Made by a program: the position numbers and the translations under genes
NCBI GenBank assembly: GCA_900471815.1
Contig: UICE01000004.1
Location: 372,001-436,000, forward strand
Length of the DNA: 64,000 nucleotides
Direction: 5' to 3'
DNA from: Hyphomicrobiales bacterium
Lineage (GTDB): Bacteria > Pseudomonadota > Alphaproteobacteria > Rhizobiales > Rhizobiaceae
Notes under the pieces: model-generated
The model's database searches: none
Told to the model about the DNA's origin: nothing
Seen by the model: the letters and a program-made list of their open reading frames with translations, nothing else
Shown here: positions 18,454 to 25,919 of the stretch, piece after piece
Position numbering within the stretch: the first letter of the stretch is position 1
Layout: each line of letters begins with the position of its first letter

Positions 18454-18485
18454 TTTAGAGAATCACTTCCACCCTGACTTGTCAA
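18454..18485 (-). promoter_or_regulatory. Promoter of the ctRNA
   Basis: A perfect TTGACA -35 hexamer reads leftward at 18485-18480. The best -10 candidates (TCTAAA or TAAAAT within TCTCTAAAAT) are 20-23 bases away, wider than the usual 17, so the precise -10 is unsure. Confidence 0.5.
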
Positions 18486-18518
18486 GAGTCGGACGCGTTC
18501 CGGCATACCTTTTCATTG

Positions 18519-18531
18519 CCTCAAATTGAGG
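18519..18531 (+). promoter_or_regulatory. Inverted repeat covering the repC ribosome-binding site
   Basis: CCTCAA A TTGAGG is a perfect inverted repeat whose right arm contains the repC Shine-Dalgarno sequence GAGG, nine bases before the ATG. Folding would hide the site; in known repABC systems the repC leader folds this way when the ctRNA is bound. The four-to-six pair hairpin is short and would be weak alone. Confidence 0.5.
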
Positions 18532-18540
18532 TGAAGAAAC

Positions 18541-19848
18541 ATGACCGATCGTTTTGCAACGTCGCCATTTGGCGGACGATCGCTGTCGCACGCCATTTTT
18601 GCAGTGCAGGAAAAGACAGCGCGAGCGAGAGAAAAACTGAACGAAACCGGCGGAAGTCAGCCGGAAAAATGGGCGCTTTTACGCTCATTAACCGAGGCGC
18701 GCGCAGCGTTTTTCCTTTCAGACCGTACGATTGCCGTTCTGGAAGCGCTGCTCAGTTTCTACCCGGAAACCATGCTTGATGGCGCAGCGCCATTGATCGT
18801 CTTTCCGTCCAATGCAGAGCTGTCGCTACGCACACGCGGCATGTCTTCCGCGACAATTCGCCGGCATCTGGCGGCATTGGTCGAGACGGGACTGATTATC
18901 CGCCGCGATAGCCCAAACGGCAAACGTTATGCCCGGCGTGGCGAAACCGGCGAGATCGAGCACGCGTTCGGCTTTGATCTGTCACCTTTGGCGCTGCGTG
19001 CCGACGAAATCGAAGCCCATGCGGTTCAGGCACGCGATCTGGCGCGGGCAATCCACCGCGTTCGCAGCGAGATCACCATTCATCTGCGAGATATCTCCAA
19101 AACCATCCATGCGGGTCTTGGCGAGGAGCGGGCAGGCGACTGGATGGGATATGCGGATGAGCTTGCAGCTTTGTCCGGACGGGTAAGCAGGCATTTGCCG
19201 CTCGAGACGCTACAGATACGCTGTGACAGCCTGGCAAAGCTTCGCACGAAGGTCGAAAATGCCTATCTGGATACATTATCAGACAAAGAAATGAGCGGCA
19301 CTGACTCTTCTTTTGAGCGCCATATTCAGAATTCAAATATAGACCCCAATTTTGAAAGGGCCCAAGAAAAGGGCCAGAGGCAAAACGGTGAGCCCGTACC
19401 GGTAGACAATATGCCTGGACGAACAGTCGCAATGACGAAGATGCGGCAAAGGCTTGATAGCGCCCGTCGAACTGTAAAAGCCACCGGACCCGTGGATGAT
19501 TGGCCGAAGCTGGAAACAAAATCGATCCCCATGCCGCTGGATGCTGTGCTGTCCGCCTGTCCGCAAATTCGCGATTATGCCCGAAACGGCATTGAGGACT
19601 GGCGCGATCTGATGCAAACGGCAGGATTGGTCCGCTCGATGCTTGGCGTTTCGCCCGATGCCTGGGAAAGGGCGCGTGACGCCATGGGCGATATCAATGC
19701 TTCCATCACGATTGCTGCCATTTTGGAACGTGTGGGTGAAATCCGCTCCCCCGGCGGTTATTTGAGAGCTTTGACCGACCGGGCCGAGATTGGGCAGTAT
19801 TCGGTCATTCCGGTGATCAAGGCATTGAATGGCGAGGGACGAGCTTGA
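18541..19848 (+). CDS. repC: Replication initiator RepC
   Basis: 435 residues of the RepC family. The N-terminal part has the conserved GGRSLSHA start and a winged helix with SSATIRRHLAALVETGLI (about residues 100-120); the C-terminal domain contains the conserved WERARDAMGDINASITIAAILERVGEIRSPGGYLR region (shortened here: residues about 375-410). RepC opens the origin, which in this family lies inside repC. An AT-rich tract at about 19270-19370, unlike the flanking coding sequence, is the probable site. Its expression should be limited by the ctRNA. Confidence 0.95.
   Translation: MTDRFATSPFGGRSLSHAIFAVQEKTARAREKLNETGGSQPEKWALLRSLTEARAAFFLSDRTIAVLEALLSFYPETMLDGAAPLIVFPSNAELSLRTRGMSSATIRRHLAALVETGLIIRRDSPNGKRYARRGETGEIEHAFGFDLSPLALRADEIEAHAVQARDLARAIHRVRSEITIHLRDISKTIHAGLGEERAGDWMGYADELAALSGRVSRHLPLETLQIRCDSLAKLRTKVENAYLDTLSDKEMSGTDSSFERHIQNSNIDPNFERAQEKGQRQNGEPVPVDNMPGRTVAMTKMRQRLDSARRTVKATGPVDDWPKLETKSIPMPLDAVLSACPQIRDYARNGIEDWRDLMQTAGLVRSMLGVSPDAWERARDAMGDINASITIAAILERVGEIRSPGGYLRALTDRAEIGQYSVIPVIKALNGEGRA
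19270..19370 (+). other. AT-rich tract inside repC, candidate oriV
   Basis: The tract includes TTCAGAATTCAAATATAGAC and nearby A/T runs, markedly richer in A and T than the rest of repC. In experimentally studied repABC replicons oriV lies in such a tract in the middle of repC. The assignment here is by position and composition only. Confidence 0.5.
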
Positions 19849-19924
19849 AAAAAAGCCGGGTCACAGTGATCCTATCTGGAATTGCTATCGTCGGGGCGCG
19901 GATGCGCCCCGCCAACTTAACCGG

Positions 19925-21064
19925 TCAGCCGGCAATCCGGCAGTCAAAAAGCACCGGTCGTCTCACCGAAAGCATTTCTCCAATTGCGTGGTCAAGATTG
20001 TCACGCTCGTCGCATCGGATACCGACGGCACCGAAAGCTTCCGCGAGCTTTACGAAATCCGGCAGGGCGTTCGAGTAGGAACCGTGCTTTTGCGATTTTC
20101 CGCCTAAGCTCAAGTTCGGGTTGTTCAATATGAAAACCTTTATCGGTGCATCATACTGGATTGCCGTGGAAAGCTCCTTCATCGTCGCTTGGACAGATGA
20201 CTCATCTGCAATATCAATGACGAGACTTTCAGGATGGGCGATTTGCATGCCTATTGCAGCCGGCAAGCCATAACCGGCCGTGCCGAACCCGCTTGATACT
20301 AGGGGCGAATTGAAGTGTTCAGCGAACTGATAGTGCTTCGTATCGGTAGCAATATAGGGCGCATGATCGCGGGTCAGCATGTAAAGCCGTTTGAGTGCGT
20401 AGTGCAGCCCGGTGTTTTCTTCGCGCTCGCGTTGCAAAGGAATGTTTGCCTTTATCTGCCGGTCGTCTTCGGCAAGTTGCGGATTATCATCGACATGCGG
20501 GTCGGCAGAAGGAGCCACATAATAAGTGCTTTGAAGAAGCATATCCTTTGGCATGTCGATTAGAACCGGACCGGGTCGGCCTGAGCGGGCCAGATGAAAT
20601 GCCTTATGAATTGTGGCGGCGAGTTCCTTCACATCTTTGACCAGCCAGCTATGTTTGGTGCAGGGCCGTGTAATCCCAACAGTGTCGCATTCCTGAAAAG
20701 CGTCAGATCCGATCAGGTCGGTTGCCACTTGTCCTGTCAGACAGATGATTGGCACGGAGTCGGCCATGGCATTTTGTAGTGATGTCACCGCATTCGTCGC
20801 GCCGGGGCCGGACGTTACCAGCATGACACCGACTTTGCCGGTGGAACGGGCATAGCCTTCGGCGGCGTGGCCCGCGCCCTGTTCGTGGCGAACCAATATG
20901 TGCTTTATTTCGTTCTGTTGGAATATCTCGTCATAGATCGGTAGCACCGCGGCGCCCGGATAACCGAAAATGTGCTCAACGCCATTTTCGCGCAACGCCT
21001 GCAGGACAATTTCTGCTCCGGTCATTTCAGGACGTGCGGGTTCGTTAGTATACATGCCTTTCAT
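19925..21064 (-). CDS. Acetolactate synthase-like protein lacking the central domain, probably not an active synthase
   Basis: 379 residues against about 570-600 for acetolactate synthase large subunits. Residues 1-180 match the PYR domain, including the catalytic-type glutamate in RHEQGAGHAAEGYA. The central FAD-binding domain (about 170 residues) is replaced by a short charged linker, after which LKRLYMLTRD and SSGFGTAGYGLPAAIG resume the PP domain. There the thiamine diphosphate motif GDxSxxxN reads ADESSVQAT: Gly is Ala and the metal-binding Asn is Ala, and the MVRQWQ segment is missing. The frame is unbroken. ATG 21064 with AAAGGAA upstream is chosen. A branched-chain amino acid attenuator precedes it. 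Confidence 0.85.
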   Translation of the reverse strand: MKGMYTNEPARPEMTGAEIVLQALRENGVEHIFGYPGAAVLPIYDEIFQQNEIKHILVRHEQGAGHAAEGYARSTGKVGVMLVTSGPGATNAVTSLQNAMADSVPIICLTGQVATDLIGSDAFQECDTVGITRPCTKHSWLVKDVKELAATIHKAFHLARSGRPGPVLIDMPKDMLLQSTYYVAPSADPHVDDNPQLAEDDRQIKANIPLQREREENTGLHYALKRLYMLTRDHAPYIATDTKHYQFAEHFNSPLVSSGFGTAGYGLPAAIGMQIAHPESLVIDIADESSVQATMKELSTAIQYDAPIKVFILNNPNLSLGGKSQKHGSYSNALPDFVKLAEAFGAVGIRCDERDNLDHAIGEMLSVRRPVLFDCRIAG

Positions 21065-21134
21065 GGCAGTTCCTTTGTGCAATGATTGAAGTGGATGGTT
21101 GTGACGGAGCAGGGCGGAACTAAATTCCGGGCAT

Positions 21135-21157
21135 AAAAAAAGCTCCGTCAGGAGCTT
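21135..21157 (-). terminator. Attenuator terminator before the acetolactate synthase-like gene
   Basis: On the minus strand AAGCTCC TGAC GGAGCTT forms a seven-pair hairpin directly followed by seven T, about 70 bases before the gene start and 33 bases after the leader peptide stop. This is an intrinsic terminator in a leader, as in ilv attenuators. Confidence 0.8.
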
Positions 21158-21163
21158 GTTTGC

Positions 21164-21212
21164 CGCGCATGGGTGCTAATGCCGGATGGTCAAACCATCC
21201 TGCCCATGCGCG
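21164..21212 (-). promoter_or_regulatory. Alternative RNA structures of the attenuator
   Basis: CGCGCATGGG (21164-21173) and CCCATGCGCG (21203-21212) are perfect ten-base complements, enclosing a second perfect hairpin GGATGGT CAA ACCATCC (21184-21200) that includes the leader stop codon. Pausing of a ribosome in the leader peptide would cover the outer arm near 21203-21212 and change which hairpins form upstream of the terminator. The exact antiterminator pairing was not established. Confidence 0.6.
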
Positions 21213-21246
21213 ATCCCACCACCAGAATAACCATTGCAGCTTTCAT
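21190..21246 (-). CDS. Leader peptide with Val/Ile/Leu run (attenuation control peptide)
   Basis: A 19-codon ORF, below usual gene-finder limits, encodes MKAAMVILVVGSRMGRMV. The block Val-Ile-Leu-Val-Val is what is expected of a leader peptide for branched-chain amino acid biosynthesis, where shortage of the charged tRNAs stalls the ribosome. It is placed 182 bases before the acetolactate synthase-like gene, on the same strand, and is followed by nested hairpins and an intrinsic terminator. The ribosome-binding site is weak (TCGGG). Confidence 0.75.
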   Translation of the reverse strand: MKAAMVILVVGSRMGRMV

Positions 21247-21350
21247 AACCCGATTCAGTAACTGGAATTGTTTGCGTGGTCAATACAATACACAGCGCAA
21301 GAAAAAGGGCGCCGAAGCGCCCCAATTCCTCAATCCGTTGAATGTTCCGA

Positions 21351-22142
21351 TCAACGCGATGTGAGATCGTCCGGCAGTTCGCGGTGCTGGTATTTGCGGA
21401 ATACTTCGCGCAGCGTGCCATTGTCGAAATTGGTTTTCACCCAGGTGTTGAGCCAATCCTGCAATGGCTTTTCGCCCTTGGGCAAAGCTATGCCGAGATT
21501 GGTTTCAGCCTGCGTGAACTTTACTTCCAGCGGTTCCTTGCCTGCGCGCTTGGCATTGATGCCGCCGAGAACTGCCGACTGGCTGGAAATGATGTCGAGC
21601 TGCCCGGTGACTGCAGCAGTAATGAGCGTTGCATCATCTTCGAAGCGGACGATTTGTGCGCCCGGTGCATTCTTGGTGATATCCATGTCATTGGTCGTTG
21701 CGCGGGTCACGCCAATCCGCTTGCCCGCAAGGTCGGCATAGCTCTTGATCTCGATTTCCTTGGGCGCAATGACAATGATGCTCAGCGTTGCATAGGGCAC
21801 CGTATAGTCGACGGCCTTTTTACGCTCTTCTGTGATGCCAAGTGCGGAAACCAGAATGTCCGCCTTGCCGGTCTGGATCGTAGGAACGCGTGCGGCATTG
21901 GTAATTTCGATCAGGTCAAGATCGACGCCGAGATCCTTGGCGATGAGCTTGGCGGTTTCGACGTCCGAGCCGGTCGGCTTCAAATTCTCGTCGACATAGG
22001 AATATTGCGGAATTCCCATGGCAACAGCAATGCGCACCTTGCCGGCTTTCTTGATGTTTTCAAGTGAATCCGCATGAGCGGCTGACGCCAGCATGAGCAG
22101 GGCCGCACTCGCGGCAATGCCGAATTTCGTAAGCAATCTCAT
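21351..22142 (-). CDS. Polar amino acid-type ABC transporter, periplasmic binding protein
   Basis: 263 residues: signal peptide (MRLLTKFGIAASAALLMLASAAHA), then the family-3 solute-binding fold with VRIAVAMGIPQYSYVDENLKPTGSDVE and the YADLAGKRIGV motif in the second lobe. It is the last gene of a leftward run KduI-KduD-permease-permease-ATPase-binding protein. Family members bind polar amino acids, opines or related small acids. The company of KduI and KduD suggests a uronate- or sugar acid-related ligand, which would be unusual for the family; that is inference. Confidence 0.9.
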   Translation of the reverse strand: MRLLTKFGIAASAALLMLASAAHADSLENIKKAGKVRIAVAMGIPQYSYVDENLKPTGSDVETAKLIAKDLGVDLDLIEITNAARVPTIQTGKADILVSALGITEERKKAVDYTVPYATLSIIVIAPKEIEIKSYADLAGKRIGVTRATTNDMDITKNAPGAQIVRFEDDATLITAAVTGQLDIISSQSAVLGGINAKRAGKEPLEVKFTQAETNLGIALPKGEKPLQDWLNTWVKTNFDNGTLREVFRKYQHRELPDDLTSR

Positions 22143-22180
22143 TATTCTCTCTCCCTTTTGTGATTATGAGGTTGGTTCTG

Positions 22181-22909
22181 TCACAGGTCGTTGGCCAGAA
22201 AATCCTTCAATTCCTGGGTTTGCGGATGAACGAGCATTTCGCCGGTGCCGGTTTCCCAGACCCGCCCGGTATTCATGTAAATGACGCGGTTTGCGACCTT
22301 GCGGGCAAATGCCATTTCATGGGTGACGACGATCATGGTCATGCCGCCTTTGGCGAGATCTTCCATGACGCGCAAAACTTCGCCGGTCAGCTGCGGATCA
22401 AGCGCTGACGTTACCTCGTCGAAAAGCATGACCTTTGGCTGCATGGCGAGCGAGCGGGCAATCGCCACACGCTGCTGCTGGCCCCCCGACAATTGTTCGG
22501 GATAGGCATCGATCTTCTGCAACAGGCCAACCTTTGAGAGCACGGCCTTGGCGGTTTCCATTGCTTCGCTGCGGCCAATGCTTTTAACGCGCCGCAGCGC
22601 CAGCATGATGTTTTCGGCAACATTCATATGTGGAAACAGATTGTAGCTTTGGAAAACCATGCCGACATCCTGCCGCAGCGCGCGGATATCGAGACTGGGT
22701 GAATGCACCTGATGACCGCAAACTTCGATTGTTCCACCCTGAATGGTTTCGAGCCTGTTTATGCAACGCAAGGCCGTGCTCTTGCCCGAACCCGATTGTC
22801 CAATCAAAGCCACGACTTCACCGGCTTCGATCTCGAAGGAAACGCCCTTGAGTACCTCGACAGTGCCGAAGCGTTTGATGACTTCGTTGAGCTTAACGAC
22901 GGCCGACAT
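22181..22909 (-). CDS. Polar amino acid-type ABC transporter, ATPase
   Basis: 242 residues with Walker A GQSGSGKST, Q-loop FQSYNLFPHM, signature LSGGQQQRV, Walker B VMLFDEVTSALD and switch histidine VVTHEM. This is a typical GlnQ/HisP-like subunit. Its start overlaps the end of the upstream permease gene by 17 bases. Confidence 0.95.
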   Translation of the reverse strand: MSAVVKLNEVIKRFGTVEVLKGVSFEIEAGEVVALIGQSGSGKSTALRCINRLETIQGGTIEVCGHQVHSPSLDIRALRQDVGMVFQSYNLFPHMNVAENIMLALRRVKSIGRSEAMETAKAVLSKVGLLQKIDAYPEQLSGGQQQRVAIARSLAMQPKVMLFDEVTSALDPQLTGEVLRVMEDLAKGGMTMIVVTHEMAFARKVANRVIYMNTGRVWETGTGEMLVHPQTQELKDFLANDL

Positions 22910-23546
22910 TTAATTTCCTCTCAAGCGAACGGCTCCAGACCGAAAGCGGGTAGCAGACGCAAAAATAAAAGGCGGCAGCGATACCGAAGACGAGAAACGG
23001 CTGGAAAAGCGAATTGTTGATGACTTGCGCTGCGCGGGTCAGCTCGACGAAGCCGACAACCGAGGCAAGCGATGTGTTCTTGATAAGTTGCACCATGAAA
23101 CCAACGGTGGGCGGTGTCGCTATGCGCAGCGCCTGCGGCAGGATCACGTCTTTCAGCGTCTGCCAGCGGGTGAGGGCAAGACATTCAGCCGCCTCAAACT
23201 GCGTGCGGGGCACGGATTCAACGCAACCGCGCCAGATTTCGCCGAGATAAGCGCTGGAATAGATCATCATGCCGAGACTGGCAGCCACGAGCGGCGGAAC
23301 CTCGATGCCGATAACGCCAAGGCCAAAATAAATGACGAACATCAGGATCAGCAGTGGCATGCCCTGGATGAACTGGACATAGAGCAGTGAAACCCGCCGC
23401 AGCCAGCGCATGGTTGACGTGCGCGCCAGCATGACGAAGAACCCGGCAACGCCGCCGAGAAGGAAGGCAAGCGCGGAAAGTATGACAGTCCAAAGCAGGC
23501 CGTTGAGCAGATAAACGAGATGATTTGTGGTGAAACCGCCGGTCAT
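22893..23546 (-). CDS. Polar amino acid-type ABC transporter, permease
   Basis: 217 residues, HisM/GlnP-type inner-membrane subunit with the cytoplasmic EAA-like loop EAAECLALTRWQTLKDVILPQA. ATG 23546 after a GAGGA sequence is chosen over the longer frame (to 23600), which would overlap the preceding permease gene. It pairs with the permease at 23557-24240. Confidence 0.93.
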   Translation of the reverse strand: MTGGFTTNHLVYLLNGLLWTVILSALAFLLGGVAGFFVMLARTSTMRWLRRVSLLYVQFIQGMPLLILMFVIYFGLGVIGIEVPPLVAASLGMMIYSSAYLGEIWRGCVESVPRTQFEAAECLALTRWQTLKDVILPQALRIATPPTVGFMVQLIKNTSLASVVGFVELTRAAQVINNSLFQPFLVFGIAAAFYFCVCYPLSVWSRSLERKLNVGRR

Positions 23547-23556
23547 GTTCTCATCC

Positions 23557-24240
23557 TCACAAGGGTGTGCCGAGACGGCGGCGGCGCGGGAAAATTCCAA
23601 GCGCGATGAGATGGAAGCCAGCCCGCAAAAGATAAGTGATTGCGAGATAGAGCAGGGCGATGACGATGTAGGTTTCGAATGAACGGAAGGTGTAGGACTG
23701 GATATTATTGGCGACGCCGGTCAATTCCTCCGCCGAAATCTGCGAGGTGATCGATGTGGAGAGCATCATCAAAATGAACTGGCTGGTCAGCGCCGGATAG
23801 ACCCGCTCGATCGCTGGCATGAGGATAATGTCGCGGTAGATCTGGAAACGTGAAAGCCCGAGCGCTTCTGCTGCTTCGATCTGGCTTGGATGCACAGCTT
23901 CCATGCCTGCGCGAACGATTTCAGCCGTATAGGCCCCCACATTAATGACCATTGCAAATACGGCGGCAAAAAAGACCGGCATGGTTATGCCAATGGAAGA
24001 AAGGCCGAAGAAAATGAAGAATATCTGTACGATAAAGGGCGTATTGCGAACGACCTCGATATAGATGCCGACAATGAGGCGAAGCCAGGCATAGGCGCTG
24101 CGCCGGGCGACCGCGCAAAGCACGCCTATGACCAATCCGATCGCCACCGCAACGACAGTCATTTGGACTGTTGTGAGCGCTCCGGCAAGGAAGTCCTTCC
24201 AATAGGGCAGGAGAGCAGCGAAATCGAATTGGTAATTCAT
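23557..24240 (-). CDS. Polar amino acid-type ABC transporter, permease
   Basis: 227 residues with about five membrane segments and the EAA loop EAAEALGLSRFQIYRDIILMPA. It is the first transporter gene after kduD, 43 bases downstream of it, and is followed by the second permease after 10 bases, so all four subunits appear to be in one transcript with kduID. Confidence 0.93.
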   Translation of the reverse strand: MNYQFDFAALLPYWKDFLAGALTTVQMTVVAVAIGLVIGVLCAVARRSAYAWLRLIVGIYIEVVRNTPFIVQIFFIFFGLSSIGITMPVFFAAVFAMVINVGAYTAEIVRAGMEAVHPSQIEAAEALGLSRFQIYRDIILMPAIERVYPALTSQFILMMLSTSITSQISAEELTGVANNIQSYTFRSFETYIVIALLYLAITYLLRAGFHLIALGIFPRRRRLGTPL

Positions 24241-24283
24241 GGCTTACCTATCGTAAGCGAAGGCTTACGCTCTTTACAGTTTG

Positions 24284-25039
24284 TCATCGAGCCAGCCAGC
24301 CGCCATCGACAGGCAGAACTGTTCCATGCACATAGTCAGAGGCCTTGGAGGCGAGGAAGACTGCGGCGCCGCCTATGTCGGAAGGCTCGCCCCAACGGGC
24401 GGCTGGAATACGCGCCAGAATTTGCGCACTGCGGTCCTGATCTTCGCGCAAGGCAGTTGTGTTATTGGTCACGAAATAGCCGGGAGCGATGGCGTTTACG
24501 TTTACGCCTTTGGCGGCCCATTCGCAGGCAAGCAGCCGGGTAATGCCGGCAAGTCCGCTTTTCGATGCCGTATAGGAAGGAATCCGAATGCCGCCTTGAA
24601 ACGACAAAAGCGAAGCAATGTTGATAATCTTGCCTTGCCCTTTACCGATCATGTGCCGTCCGGCGGCTTGCGACAGGAAGAATGCCGATTTGAGATTGGT
24701 GTCAATCACCGCATCCCAATCCTCTTCGGTGAAATCCACGGCGTCATTGCGCCGGATAATGCCCGCATTATTGACGAGGATATCCAGACGTTCGAAGGAT
24801 TGAAGCGTTTCGTCGATGATCCTGCCAACAGGTTCAATCGTCCCGAGATCGGCCTTGATCTCGATGAATTGCCTGCCTGCCGCTTCTATCAAATGACGCG
24901 TGTCATCCATGGACGAACGTCCGACGGCAGCGATGGAAGCGCCTGCCTGTGCGAGGGCCAGGGCGATACCCTGGCCGATGCCGGTATTGGCTCCGGTAAC
25001 AATCGCTACCTTGCCTTGAAGATCGAAAAGATTGTTCAT
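24284..25039 (-). CDS. kduD: 2-deoxy-D-gluconate 3-dehydrogenase / KduD-type SDR
   Basis: 251-residue classical short-chain dehydrogenase: TGANTGIGQG for NAD(P) binding, NNAG, then catalytic Ser (NIASLLSFQGG) and YTASK with Tyr and Lys. The start FDLQGKVAIVTGANTGIG and the length are those of KduD, which reduces 2,5-diketo-3-deoxygluconate to 2-keto-3-deoxygluconate. It overlaps kduI by four bases, which supports the name, as KduI makes its substrate. Downstream 2-keto-3-deoxygluconate kinase and aldolase are not next to it, though the DgoK/DgoA-like pair at 54.8-56.4 kb acts on the epimer. Confidence 0.9.
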   Translation of the reverse strand: MNNLFDLQGKVAIVTGANTGIGQGIALALAQAGASIAAVGRSSMDDTRHLIEAAGRQFIEIKADLGTIEPVGRIIDETLQSFERLDILVNNAGIIRRNDAVDFTEEDWDAVIDTNLKSAFFLSQAAGRHMIGKGQGKIINIASLLSFQGGIRIPSYTASKSGLAGITRLLACEWAAKGVNVNAIAPGYFVTNNTTALREDQDRSAQILARIPAARWGEPSDIGGAAVFLASKASDYVHGTVLPVDGGWLAR

Positions 25040-25872
25040 CGCAGCACACTCATCGGTACGTGGTCCATGTCGGTAAAGCTCTTATTGTCGCCGCCCATTG
25101 CCCAGATGAAGGCATAATTGGCCGTGCCCACGCCGGAATGGATCGACCAGCCGGGGGAAAGGATCGCCTGTTCATTTGCCACTATCATGTGGCGTGTCTG
25201 GGTCGGCTCGCCCATCATGTGAAAAATGCGGGTGTCGGTGGCAAGGTCGAAATAAAGATAGGCCTCCGAGCGGCGGTCATGCGTATGGCAGGGCATTGTG
25301 TTCCACATATTGCCGGGTTCGAGCTGTGTCATGCCCATGACAAGCTGGCAGCTCTCGCAAATATCCGGGTGGATATATTGGTAAAGCGTACGCTTATTGG
25401 CGGTCAGCTGATCGCCCAGTATCAGCTTGTTGGCTTGTTCAGGCTTGATAAGCACATTTGGATGCGAAGCGTGAGCAGGCGTTGAAAGTAGATAGAACTT
25501 AGCCGGATTTGCCGCATCCACGCTCTCGAAAATCACATTGACGACGCCTTTGCCGACATAGAGACAGTCGCGGGCGGCAAGTTCGTGCACAGTGCCGTCA
25601 AGCGACACGCGGCCAGCGCCGCCAATGTTGAATATGCCAAGTTCGCGTTGCGCAAGAAAGAATTCCTGACCCACGGGAGTGGGCGCTGTCAGCGGCAGAG
25701 GCTTGGAGAGGGGCACCGCCCCGCCAATGATCAACCGGTCAATATGACTATAGGTGAGGGTAATCTCATCGGCCTCGAACATGTTTTCCATCAGGAAATG
25801 ACGACGCAGTTCGTCCGTGTCAAAATTGCGTACCGCATCCGGATGGCAAACCTGTCTCACTTCGATCTTCAT
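25036..25872 (-). CDS. kduI: 4-deoxy-L-threo-5-hexosulose-uronate ketol-isomerase
   Basis: 278 residues, exactly the family length. A cupin enzyme with the zinc-binding segment PCHTHDRRSEAYLYF and the family stretch WNTMP just before it. It isomerises 5-keto-4-deoxyuronate, the unsaturated sugar from pectin, alginate-like or glycosaminoglycan lyases, for KduD. The start ATG 25872 overlaps no other gene; the ATGA overlap with kduD shows coupling. Confidence 0.95.
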   Translation of the reverse strand: MKIEVRQVCHPDAVRNFDTDELRRHFLMENMFEADEITLTYSHIDRLIIGGAVPLSKPLPLTAPTPVGQEFFLAQRELGIFNIGGAGRVSLDGTVHELAARDCLYVGKGVVNVIFESVDAANPAKFYLLSTPAHASHPNVLIKPEQANKLILGDQLTANKRTLYQYIHPDICESCQLVMGMTQLEPGNMWNTMPCHTHDRRSEAYLYFDLATDTRIFHMMGEPTQTRHMIVANEQAILSPGWSIHSGVGTANYAFIWAMGGDNKSFTDMDHVPMSVLR

Positions 25873-25919
25873 TTCAGAACCTTTGCATGTCGGTGTTTTG
25901 CCGCTTTAAAAGCGGTCAG

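Noticed and set aside
18300-18540. parS site between repB and repC
   Set aside because: No GTT-N10-AAC palindrome with central GC was found in this spacer.
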